Shown: positions 23,700-36,290 of the stretch, in pieces | Layout: every line of letters starts with the position of its first letter | Numbering within the stretch: position 1 is the first letter of the stretch | Assembly: GCA_964035795.1 (NCBI GenBank) | Contig: OZ038324.1 | Span: 8,821,907 to 8,885,906 of the forward strand | Length of the DNA: 64,000 nucleotides | Source of the DNA: Pterobdella sp. o SKG-2022 | Lineage: Eukaryota; Annelida; Clitellata; Hirudinida; Piscicolidae | Direction of reading: 5' to 3' | Translations under genes and position numbers: made by a program | Notes under the pieces: generated by a model | Told to the model about the DNA's origin: nothing | What the model saw: only the letters and a program-made list of their open reading frames with translations | The model's database searches: none

Positions 23700-24809
23700 A
23701 TGAGAAAGTTTTTGACATTTCTGTCAAGGGTTTTAATCCGAACGGCCAAGACAGGCCAAATACAGCGTCAAACTAGAATTTTCTTGTCGCAGTATGGCAA
23801 ACAGCCCAAGGGTGCATGGCGATTATTGGAAAATCACTCCATTAAAAATAGTGAGTGTGGAAAGACATTCAATACCAAAACTAGATTTTTTGTTCTGAAA
23901 GAATCTTTTCAAACCACTGAAAAAGTGGGTAAAAGCTTGGAAATTTTCAAAAAGTACTTGGAATCAAAAGGTTTCAAGCTGACTTTTGATATAGTGAAGT
24001 TAGCTTTAATTGGATTAGCTTTGAACAATGGAAACAGTGATATTTTGTTTGAAACTATCTCCAATACACATGTTTGCTTACTTTTTGTTGAACCTTATTG
24101 AGTTTTCAATTAATTTTTTTTTTTATTAAAGTTTTACTCATTATTTTCAGGAAACCAAAGAAGGTAAGAATGCAGTTTTTGGAACTCATCAAAATTTATA
24201 TAATCAAAGAAACTAAATAATTTTAAAACTCAAAAAATTTCAGATTTGAGGACTGATAGCAATATCTTATACTCAAGGAAGCTGGAAAGTGGTTTTGAAT
24301 TGATTTCAGCAGATAAACCAGTTGAAAATGAGCCATACGAAGAGTTTATAATAAATAAAAATGAAAAAATAGAAGAAAATGGTGTTATGGTAGTTTTTAA
24401 AAAGTTTAATGAGGAAGAGATTGCTGATGATGAAGTGAATAAGAGTTTAATGCAACTACTAATGTTGCATCTACAAGAAAACAACAACAGCCTCAAGTTG
24501 CTCGAAAAGTCCCAAAAAGATTTTGAAGCTTTACTTGGAAGTCAAATGGATGTGGGAGATGGCTTACCAAACCAAAATCTGTTAACTGAATCAACACAAG
24601 ATTCTCTAAAAAAAGAAAACGAAAAGCTACAAAAAGAACTTGATGAAAAAGAAACTCAGATACGGGAGTTGCAGAAACAGATTGAAATGCTGAGAAAATG
24701 TGAGAATAAAAGTGAAATAGATGATGACACATACAAAATTGAAGATGAAGACGACAAAGAAGAAGATGAAAATGTCATCCAAACTTTTAGAAAACCTCGA
24801 AAAATCTGA
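23700..24809 (+). CDS. Unrecognised protein with mitochondrial-type N-terminus and coiled coil
   Basis: Not assigned to a family. Proposed exons are 23700-24071, 24151-24163 and 24244-24809, giving 316 aa in frame. The N-terminus (MRKFLTFLSRVLIRTAKTGQ) is basic, amphipathic and free of acidic residues, as in mitochondrial presequences. A helical middle (about residues 75-115) follows. The C-terminal half has a Glu/Lys heptad-like stretch (KKENEKLQKELDEKETQIRE) consistent with a coiled coil, then an acidic patch (EDEDDKEEDE) and a basic end RKPRKI. The 13-nt middle exon is supported by good flanking AG and GTAAGA sites and exact phase. The exon 1 donor (CAT/GTTTGC) is weak, and an alternative is termination at 24101. 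AATAAA-like signals occur near 24955. Confidence 0.5.
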
Positions 24810-25560
24810 TATCGCAGTTTATTTAACACATCTTTCTCGTTTCAAAATCTCCGAACCCAAAATGTAGATTAACCCGTAGATTTTTTGTATTTTTGATAAA
24901 ACTCTTGTTTCGGAGATGTAATAATTAAAAAAAAAAAAATCTCCGTGTTTCAATAATAAATAAAAGAATTATTTAGCTAATTAGTTGAATATGTGAGATT
25001 ATTTGCAGGATGCGGTATCATTATCATCATCAGAGTATGCTAATTAGGTGATTAAAAATATATTTTTTATTCTTAGTTTCGTTTGAGTTACATTTTAAGA
25101 CTTTCAGCGTTTAAAGGTCAGAAATTACTCATCGAAAAAGCCTTAAGGTTGAATGAGTCATGCAGAAAATCATCTTTACACCTTCCTAGAACGTTATGGT
25201 AATCACTTTGATTTTGAGTTAGTTTGATCATTCATTTGTTGTTGATGATTCATATAATGCTTCGTAATTTCTCTCTTCCTAAATAGTTTTTAACAGGGTA
25301 AAAAAACATCGGAGATATTTATGTTATTTGGAGTATTTGAAGATAGATTTTTTAACATTATTTATGTAAGGATCCAAAAAGTGATTGCTTAAAGAAAATT
25401 ACATAAAAACTTTGTTTAATATATGCAAAGTCTAAAAATAATGAAATACTTAAAAAAGAATTTTTTAAGCCAAAGTAATAAACAAAAAAATCATTGACCA
25501 TTAAATAAATTTAATTAAAAAACATTATTACAAAAAGCGATTAAAATAGCGACGAATCTA
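24810..25560. other. Intergenic DNA
   Basis: AT-rich. Contains the probable 3' end of the coiled-coil gene. Nothing else recognised. Confidence 0.5.
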
Positions 25561-25619
25561 AATAGATGGAATGTTCCATGGTCGATACATCTCAGGTACG
25601 ACAACGACACATGCTGGAA

Positions 25620-26000
25620 ACCATGGTTGTTGCCAAGGCAAATATGACATTTGAATTTGTAAACTTATCGACCCAATCACGTTCACTCCCGCCACAATTG
25701 CTCAACCATCATCACACTTTTAACGTCAAAATTATCAAAATATCACTTTAATTAATGGTGTTTCATTTAGCTTGTGTTGGTCAGTGTTTCTATGTTTGAA
25801 TTCTGTGAATAAATTATTTAAAATAGAAGTTTGGTTTTATTTCACATTATCATAACGCATAAGACAAACAAAGAAAATTTGAATTAGTAAACCCATTGAT
25901 CCAATCAAAATTAATGCCGCCATAAAAATGCCCCATTATGATAATTTAGCACGTTTGTCTTTATCATTTCACTTCATGTTAATCGAAATAAAAGCTACAA
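25620..26000 (+). promoter_or_regulatory. Upstream region of beta-tubulin with repeated CCAAT modules
   Basis: Two similar modules (about 25648-25735 and 25875-25965) share a TTTGAATT.GTAAAC...ATC.A.CCAATCA..TT pattern followed by CCGCCA. An imperfect RFX-like palindrome GTTGCCAAGGCAA lies at 25629-25641. These could be distal promoter elements of the tubulin gene. Inferred from sequence similarity only. Confidence 0.35.
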
Positions 26001-26124
26001 TTGGAGAAGAAAAAGTTTCATAAAATCTTATGCTTTTTTGGAATAAAAATTCATTCCAAATGCATTAAAATTCGCGTCTAGCTGTAGCTGTTCATTATCA
26101 TAGGCTGCACTAGTGGGTAACGCG

Positions 26125-26133
26125 TATATAAAA
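26125..26133 (+). promoter_or_regulatory. TATA box of beta-tubulin
   Basis: TATATAAAA lies 72 bp before the ATG at 26205, so transcription would start near 26155. Confidence 0.7.
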
Positions 26134-26204
26134 CAAGTCTAGCCTACAGCTTAGCTCTTATCGTTTTTGAATTATTCTTGTTTTTTGGCGTTTTTGTATT
26201 AAAA

Positions 26205-28038
<1,834 letters not shown>

Positions 28039-28109
28039 ACATTGTAGCTGTGTTATCCTAATCATGAACTATCTACTTACAAATTGTGCTTTTATATTTT
28101 TTCGCACTT

Positions 28110-28115
28110 AATAAA
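28110..28115 (+). terminator. Poly(A) signal of beta-tubulin
   Basis: AATAAA about 70 nt past the stop codon. The coding end of the opposing IFT27 gene is at 28143. Confidence 0.6.
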
Positions 28116-28142
28116 TTTATGAAGACACTATTTTTCAAAGTT

Positions 28143-29528
28143 TTATTTACTGGCCAAATACTCTTGTGCCAAATGAGGCAAGATGTCCTTTACATTCGAT
28201 TTCTCTTTCTGTGGGTTTATGAAAGTTGAAAAATAAATGCTTCGTCGTATTCTATGGGCACATTATTATCGTTTGAGCTTTTATGATAAAGCAATTCATC
28301 GAGCAGCTCTCGCGATTAATTGAGAAAAGATGTTCTAAATTCTTTTCATTAACACTAAAGTATAAATGGTGAGACTCACGGCAGAGGTTTCAACATAATG
28401 AGCCCCAATTTTCTGTCCCATGTTCTTCCCATCTTCAGTCGTCACCGCCCTTCTCACTCCTAAGTCGTTCTTATTTCCTATCAATATACCTAGAAAAGTG
28501 ATTTTTATTATCAAAAATTTCTCTGTTTATAAAGGTATACACTTCAGGAGTTTTGTAAATTCAATTAATAATTTTCAAGTATCTATAATTGACATGGTAT
28601 GTTTTTATGAATGTTGTCAAGCTTTCCAAGCCAATTTTCAATGTTGCTGAAAGAACTTTTGTTGCTCAGATCATAAACTATTATCAACAAGCTGAAGTCT
28701 GAAAACTGTTGTGGTATGGGTTCAGATAGATAATATGGGTTTAATGCATGATTATGCTTATATAAATGATAGATTTTATTGAAAGCGTACAACTTTATGG
28801 GATACAAGCGTTTGAAAAATTCATTCAAGATCTAAGATGATGATAATTTTATGAGCATTCTCTTATTTTTTAATGATTTTACTAAATTTCAGTGTTCAAA
28901 AAGAGCTCATGAGCACTTTTGTTATAATTAAACGGTATAAAATATGTATACTTATAGTATATTCTGACGTTAAGACCATAACAGTACCTGATTTTTGTTT
29001 AAAGTGAAGAATTCTTCTCTTCCCGATGTATCCATTAAAAATATCTCCTAAAAAAAGAATAAAAATGAAATAAAAAATGCAAATAATAAAAAAAATAAAT
29101 AATTAGTTACCAGGGCAGCTTCATGGTCAGGCAATTTTATTAGCCTCGAGCATACTTCGATTGTTGTAGTCTTAAGTTAATTCAATAAAATCAATTATAA
29201 CATTGGAGTATATGTAATAAAAGCTATTTTATGTAATGTGGGTTATTTTCAACTCTCGGGTGTTAACTGCGAACCATGGAATAGTCTGGAGAGAAGGGGC
29301 TTCTGTCTGACTTCATTGCGCTACACAACTGACTTTTGCCTACTTGCGCATCTCCTATTTAATGCAATATAGGTTTTTAATACGGAGTTATTTAATTCGT
29401 TTAGAATAATGTTTTTTTTTGGAATATGGTGGTGGTCATGGCAAGAATGAAATGAATAGAGACTGCTAAAATAAAGTTAATTTAATCTCACCAACGACAA
29501 GACAGTTTATTCTTGAAATTTTATTCAT
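28143..29528 (-). CDS. IFT27: IFT27-like Rab-type small GTPase, 7 exons
   Basis: Intraflagellar transport IFT-B complex GTPase, which acts in ciliary traffic with IFT25. Minus-strand exons: 29492-29528, 29275-29354, 29111-29170, 28988-29047, 28594-28705, 28380-28489 and 28143-28208. Lengths sum to 525 nt (174 aa) and every phase matches. G motifs: P-loop GDAQVGKS, G3 DTSG in LMDTSGREEF, G4 GNKND followed by LGVRRAV (IFT27 pattern), and G5 ETSA. The stretch LLIIVYDLSNKSSFSNIENW fits the G3-G4 interval. The C-terminus LAQEYLASK has no prenylation Cys, as in IFT27 and unlike ordinary Rabs. The start ATG is followed by NKISRINCLVVG. The stop overlaps an AATAAA. Another Rab-like paralogue is possible but less likely. 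Confidence 0.8.
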
Positions 29529-29588
29529 TTTTTGCGAGCAATTGACAATGTTATTCCTTTCTGAAATACCTACACTGTATGTTTATAA

Positions 29589-29602
29589 GTCTTCTTAGCA
29601 AC
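29589..29602 (-). promoter_or_regulatory. RFX X-box match upstream of IFT27
   Basis: GTCTTCTTAGCAAC fits the X-box consensus RYYNYY-N(1-3)-RRNRAC. It lies 61 bp before the IFT27 ATG, inside the distance typical of ciliary genes controlled by RFX factors. The interval also holds the 3' end of the upstream Dbx gene. Confidence 0.5.
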
Positions 29603-29696
29603 CGGTGCTAAAAGTGAACTTACAAATAACGATTTGAATGCCATGAGTGTGTGTTAAGTTGTATCTTGAATATTAAGCATTTGACGCGACAGGTGT

Positions 29697-29702
29697 TTTA
29701 TT
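29697..29702 (-). terminator. Poly(A) signal of the Dbx gene
   Basis: AATAAA on the minus strand, about 80 nt after the Dbx stop codon at 29779. Confidence 0.5.
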
Positions 29703-29778
29703 AAGGAAAAATCACAAGCATTAATACAGCATTTACAAGCGAGATCGTTCTAAATTAAGTCTGACTTGGTTTTGACCA

Positions 29779-32700
29779 TTAAATACAATCCACGTCAATA
29801 TTCTCATCCTCGTCTACTTCCTCTTCTTCATCTGATACGTCATGCTGTTCATCAAGAATCATCATCATGCCGTTGTCATCATAGTTCTCATCATCATCAT
29901 TTTTTTCGTCTCCACAATTTTTTAGTCCGTTTATGCTCCTACTCATTCCGTCGTTATCTCTGTATTCTTCTTTTCCCATGAACAATCTGGGATAGGAATG
30001 AAAAACTTTCGCTTGATTGGTTGGTGGATTTGGACCTATCAGAGAAGGCTTTGATGTCAGAGGAAGGGACATACGGCTGAATGAAAGACTATTATCATTG
30101 GCGGTTCTTGCGATGTCATGTGTGTGAGTGTGCAGTTTTGCGTAAGACTCTTTACAATCATCTTTGTAAGAAATACTATCCCTACATCCATCAACCTTAT
30201 ACCCAGCATCCTCTTTATCAGAACAACTTGATGAAGTTTTATGCAGACCCTTCCTAAAGTCTTCAATAATCAGTTTTATGCGAGCTTCAGACGGGTTTTT
30301 GTATAGCTGAGTGTTTTTATCGTTCTTGCCATTTTTATCATCCTCACTTTTATTGAATTTACTGTAGAATAGATGGCTATTGTGGTAATGATGAGCGTGA
30401 GAAATGGAAGCGTTGATGTCGCCCGTGCTTCTTAATGCTCCACCGTTGGCATACTGGACGCTTCGCTTGATCGCTTGATTAGATTCTTTTTTGTAATTGT
30501 TTTGGGCAAGATTTTTGATGTTGCTTTTCAGTTCTGTGTTACTAAAAACGTTTTCGTTTGGATCTTTATAAAGCTGTTTATTATTATTGTTATTGTTGGT
30601 GTTGTTATGATTACTATTATTATCATCAGTGTTTTTATCATCGTGTAAATTATTTTTATTTATCATTTTTGAATCGCACACGGGCGGCAACTCAACACTC
30701 TTTTTAATATTTTCATTATTTTGATTATTATTATTATTATTAGTGTTACTATTATTATTGTTATTAAAGCTTTTATCATTTTTATTATTATCATTATTTG
30801 CAGGCAGCAATGTTAACAGTTCTCTTTCTCTGTTGTTCCTCCATTTCATTCTTCTGTTTTGAAACCAAATTTTCACCTATAACAGAGTGATAACGTCAGC
30901 TTATATGCTGACAAGAAGACAAGGGGTAATTTATTAATCAAAGTCCATTTTTAAGAAAAGATAAAATTTTTAAAATATAAAGAGCGTAAGTTAACAAAAC
31001 AGAAGATTTGTAATTAATTTTTTTCTATTTATTTTAATTTATAAAAACTGAGATTTACTTTTAATTAACCAAACAAAAAAAATAATCGAATAATTTCACT
31101 TGAAACCAAAGCAAAAAGGTCTGAAACTTTCATACAATATTATATAAAATAAACTTTATTTCTTAATATATTAGTTTTGACATTAAATCGATATTAAACT
31201 TCATCTATCTATTTATATATAACTTTAAATTATTTTCCCATACTTCACTATATACCTAATAGAAGATACAATTAAATGTGAAAGGAGATGAATGGGTGGT
31301 ACGGTTGATATAACATAACTCTGATTAACCTTTATGCTCTATGATTGATTGTTATTTAATAGAATTCATGATTCACTTTATGTTTCCAAAGGTCTACCAA
31401 ATGTTATACGATGCTTTAATGTTCTTTAAATACCACTAGATTTTGTGCTTATTTTATCTAAATTTTCTTCCAATAACTTCCTCGTTAGTCGCTTATATTG
31501 GCAAGAAGATTCAATTATTGGTGTGAATGTCGTTTTCTATTGTTTTCTAACCTGGGAATCTTTCAGTCCCAATTTCTCAGCCAGTTTTTTGCGGTCTGGC
31601 TTGCTGATGTACTTTTGTTTCACAAACACCTAAGTGGACAGTGAATCATTACTATTCGCTGTTTGTAGAATCATTTTTGACTCTTTATTTCGAAATGAGA
31701 GTTTTGTGATCAAATGCAGTTTCCAATTGAAACATTAACAGATACAGAACAAACAAACTTCAGAAATTTAACTTTAAAGAATGCTTACTTTTTCAAAAAG
31801 TTTTTCCAAAAATTCTAGGGTTCCATCTAAACCTAAATCTTTTTCTGCTCTACATACTAAACAAATTTATAAATACTAGATAAAACAAAATTAAAAGATA
31901 AGCAACCTTTTCGAGTCCCTTGCGTTGTACATCGGAAAAGACGGCTCTCCGCAGCATACCTCGGCGTGGCTTGCCCCTGAGGCCTCCGAACATCGACAGG
32001 CCATTGTGCAGGCCCAAGATGCCACTTTCTGCGGTGAATATGGAATTTGAGCCAGCCTACCTAAAGAGGGTTAATGTTATGTTTGCATGAAGGAAGTTTT
32101 CGAACCAGGGTTGAAGTAAGAGTGTTTGAAGGCGTCGATAGTGTCAAAAGGAATTCTGAGGACTGTTGAAGGGTTGAAGCTTTCAGTGTATATGCTGTCA
32201 TTATACGACGATTTGAAGTTCTTGTTGTTTGGAAACTTGTGTTGTTGTTTGAGGAAGAAGTTGTTGTCTGGCATGATGTTGTAATTGTTGTTGCTGTTGA
32301 ATTTGTTGTTGTAGTGGTTGTAGAAAAAGTTTTTGATAAAGGTATGTTTGAAGTCAGATGGTTGCTTGGGAGACTGCAGGAAGGGTTTGAAGTAGGGGGT
32401 TGCAGGCTTGAGGGGGCTCTCTATAGGATCTATGAGAGGTGGGGGATTGTTGTTTCATAATTAATTTAAAAATTCTTAACGTATGATATCTATAGTAATA
32501 ACATTGAGAAAAAACTAATGGCTTAATTGAGAATAGCGATAATGATTAAAAAAAATACTCAATAACAAATATAAAGATTATAACAAAAAAAAAATGATTC
32601 TAACAATAATAAGGAATTTTTAAAAAATTATTTAGTTAAAAATATTAAAAATAACATCAAAAACTTTTCTTAACCTCCATTTTGCTTTGAAACATTAGAG

Positions 32701-33257
32701 AGGATAGCAGTGACGCTGAATTTAAGGGAGTTTACCTTGTTCTTCTCCTTCAAAACCTCATTATCAAACGCTTTAACATCAGTTGTTGTGTCGGTTTTGC
32801 TTGGAGATAATGCTGAGTTGTTTTTTGTTGTCTTGAAGTTTTTTGGTTCGTTTTCATTCATGTCGTTATCGATTTTTTCGCTCTTTATAACTATAGAACT
32901 ATTGAAATTGTTTTTTTCTTTCTCGACGTTTTTGTTGTTTTTTTGGATTTTCTCATCTTCAATCGTTATTTTGTTATCTTCTAAATGCTCATTAGTGTTG
33001 TCGTCAACATTGTTGAAATAGTCTTGCTCAAAGAAATGATTATGCTTGTGTTGTTGAGATTGTTGTTGCAACATCATCGCAACAGAAGGTCTGTGTTGCA
33101 GTTCAAGCTGGGAAAAAAACTGTTGGCGTTGTTGGTAGTGGTGTAGCTGCTTGAAATGAGTTTGAGACAGCAGTAGCCTTTGCTGGATCTCCATTTGTAT
33201 ATGTTGTTGGTGTTGCCGCAGTTGTTGTTGACGCAGTTGATGTAGTTGTTGCAACAT
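29779..33257 (-). CDS. Dbx-class homeobox transcription factor, 5 exons
   Basis: Developmental homeodomain repressor; Dbx genes pattern interneuron progenitors in other bilaterians. Minus-strand exons: 32675-33257, 32106-32429, 31907-32028, 31552-31629 and 29779-30876. Lengths sum to 2205 nt (734 aa) with matching phases. Exon 1 is Gln/His-rich and ends with FSVTAILSN, an eh1-like Groucho-binding motif. The homeodomain spans three exons: GKPRRGMLRRAVFSDVQRK, then FVKQKYISKPDRKKLAEKLG, then VKIWFQNRRMKWRNNRERE, diagnostic of Dbx. The long last exon is Asn-rich with a run of acidic residues (DEEEEVDEDEN) at the end. Exon 2 is Pro/Phe/Asn-rich. The short intron between exons 2 and 3 (about 77 nt) uses an ACCGCAG acceptor. 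An upstream exon before the chosen ATG at 33257 cannot be excluded, since the frame stays open. Confidence 0.92.
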
Positions 33258-34750
33258 TCTCAGACTTTTGGAGGATAAGAATTCAATATGTTATAACAGC
33301 ATTAAGGTTAAAACTTAAAGAAACAGTTCTGGAAAAATAGTTAAAATGTTTTTCAACATTCTAGCTTATAACTGGCTGAATGTCTCGATAAGAAAAACTT
33401 CAAGTAAACTTGAGAAATAGCATGAAAAACAATAAAAATTGAGCAAATATATAAAAATCTTAGAAACGCAGAATATTTCACCATAGTTCTGAATACGACC
33501 GATACACATCAAAGAAGACGAATGATTTTGACGAAGTTAAAGTTAATCGTCTCAATCAATTGAAACTTTCGGCGCTTAAAAATTCTCAATTATTTTTCAA
33601 ACTTGTTTTATTTTGGCCTATGTCGGTTTTATTGCGCCGTTTAATGGCTTTTTGTTAAATTTAACGTGTTCTGCTGTTTTATGGGATAGTCGTTTTGAGT
33701 TTTTGTGATTTAAGACCGAATCTTATCATAAGATGCGTATGTAATTTTAGCATGTTTGCCAAGCTTGGGAGTTATGGAAAACACTTTTAAAAATGTTCAT
33801 TTAGATTGATAATTTTCCAATTTTATTGTTTTTCTGAAAGCGGATTAAAATTATGATTTTAATGCAAAGAAATTAATGTTTTCAACTCAATATATTAAAT
33901 CAAAAAAGTAATAAAAACCAGAAAGAAGAGAAGATCTAAAAACGACAAGAACAGAAGAAATATTAACTCAAAAGATCCAAATATGACAAACAACAATGAG
34001 GTTATTAGTATTAACAGAACTCCAATACAACATATAATTTCCAATCAGTAATTTCTCAAAAAGACAAAACAAAAAACCAACTGATAAAAACTTTGAAAAA
34101 CTAGGAATATCTAATGAAAAAACAAGGAAAAACAGACCTAAAAATATATGGGCTCTGAATAAATAAATAAACCTAAAAACAAAAAACCTGAAAAATACAC
34201 AGTGAATTACAAATAAAAACAGATAAATATATAGAAGAAGAGAGATATGCTGCTGACAGCCATTTACTAAACTGTGTTTGCTGTGTGGTAATTTGTGTGC
34301 AGTAATTGTTGTTATATTGTTTTTATTTATCTGGTTAATTGTTTTTGTTTCTTTTTTTTTTTATTGTTTTCTGCACAAAGAAGAGTTTAATGTGTGTTCA
34401 AAAATTGCAAGAAACATGCATGAATATTTATCCTATTAATAGACAACTTTCATTTATCTTACAAGAATAATGGTTTATATTCTTAAATTTGATGTCCAAT
34501 CAAAGCACAAATTTAGAAGTAGTGAGAGGAAATTAATGATACTAATAGTTACCAACAACATTGATGAAGATAACAAAAGAATAAATATGTAAAAATAATA
34601 TGAATAATGATGACGGAAATAATAATAGAAATACTGAAACAATAATAATCACCATGAAATAGGACCTGTCTGTTGATGGATTCCCAATAGATTAAATTTC
34701 TTCAAATGCCACAAATCGATACAATTACACACATAATATTCAGGATAAAA
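33258..34750. other. Upstream flank of Dbx
   Basis: AT-rich with A-rich patches (33895-34230). No gene recognised. Probably holds Dbx promoter and 5'UTR sequence. Confidence 0.4.
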
Positions 34751-34779
34751 ATTTTAAATACCACCAACTTTTGCATCAA

Positions 34780-34890
34780 AGTTCTTTTATACGAGTTCAG
34801 CAAAACCATCTTCTTATTGGTTGGAAGAGTAAAATTTAATTTGATTTTGCACCAATCACGTTAAAGAGTATTTATTTTTAGCCAATAAAA
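34780..34890. promoter_or_regulatory. CCAAT-box cluster upstream of Dbx
   Basis: ATTGG near 34816, CCAATCACG near 34852 and GCCAATAAA near 34881, plus TTTAATTTGATTT, in about 80 bp. A weak candidate regulatory element. Confidence 0.25.
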
Positions 34891-35519
34891 TCTTCGTATA
34901 TTTTGTGATATTTGAAAACCATTTGTGTATTGAATTCAAATTATCATTATTGTAAATATTTTTTTTCTCACGTGACGATATTTATCTAATTATTTTCTCA
35001 TTTTTCATTTTTTTCAGCTTTGAGCCACATTTAAATGAAATAAACAGTTGAATTTCAAAAGTTACAGTTACGTTTGAATCAATATGACATTAATATTTAT
35101 ATAAGTTTGAAGTAACTTTTCAGAGACATCTTATGTATGTTTTGTATAGCAATTAAACTTTAAAAACATCAATTGAGGATACATACATTTAAAGTGAATT
35201 GTATTCAAAAAAACTAAATAGAATTAATATTTGAATAATTTAAAATTTAACTAATATAAAAATTAAATTGAATTTTTCATAAAGATTAAGCTTACACAAA
35301 TATTCAAAGCTCTAACAACACAAAATGAAGTTGAAATTTCAAAACGTTTGAAACAACTCAACGTCATCAGCATAAGATTTTAAAACCACTCTCAAAAACA
35401 CACGCCCATCACTTTTTTAACCACAGAAAAACAATAATGGCGGAAAAAATATATTTAACGAGACAAATAATACGGTTACAACATTCTTTCAAAACATCAG
35501 ATCTTATTGAAAAGTATTA

Positions 35520-35630
35520 GATCTAAGATGTTGGTCGGGGGTTAAGGGAGAATGATGGTGGTTAGGGGAGAGTGATGGTGGTTGGTATGGAGTGATGGTG
35601 GTTGGTATGGAGTGAAGGTGCTTGTAAAAG
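35520..35630. repeat. Short minisatellite (GGAGTGATGGTGGTTGGTAT-type)
   Basis: About 20-bp units repeat imperfectly four to five times. Confidence 0.7.
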
Positions 35631-36224
35631 TAGATCATAAACTGGTTATAATGATGTGTTTCTATACATCTGGAATTTAAAAATGATGACGATGCAAACA
35701 ATTTTGATTAAAAACATTTGATGTTTCAGTCACTATATCATTTATACTTTCATCATTCTTGAGAATATCTTGAATAAAATGAATATACATATAAAATAAA
35801 AGCAATAATGGAGAATACTAATAATAATACTATAAATAGCAATACGGAAATAGTAGCGATGATATAGCGTTCAATTGAAATATGATATGACGATGGTAAC
35901 AGCTGTGTCTTGCTTTAATATGTCTTCTTATTAATAACCTTTCGCTGTCTTTCTGTTCTGCCAATGGCGGAAGGGAGGGAGGTGGAGGAAGGAAGAGAAT
36001 GAGGTAGATATTGAAGATGATGGGGGATATAATTGGGATAAAATGGTTATGAAAATGAATGTGATGAGCAAAATTAACTGTTTTTTTGAGTGATGAAGAG
36101 ATGGATGGTTTACTGTGGAATAATAAAAAATAAAGTTAAAAAATAATTTAAAAATTGATAATATATAGAAACTATATAAAAATTTAAAAAAAAAACAACA
36201 AAATAAACACAGGCGGAGGGTGTA

Positions 36225-36290
36225 TAAGGTTTAGCACGTGATCTGAGTTTTGATTGGCTGTGACGTAGCAAGATGGAGGAGAATATTGCT
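36225..36290. promoter_or_regulatory. Compact motif cluster upstream of Dbx
   Basis: CACGTG, GATTGG, TGACGTAG (CRE-like) and AAGATGGAGG (YY1-like) sit within 60 bp. The same combination (CACGTG, ATTGG, ACGTCA-type, AAGATGG) occurs in COUP-TF intron 1 near 9200-9250. Confidence 0.3.

Noticed and set aside
30874..30876. A separate Met-initiated gene starting at KIWFQNRRMKW
   Set aside because: The codon is GTG (Val) directly after a splice acceptor. It is the third homeodomain exon of Dbx.
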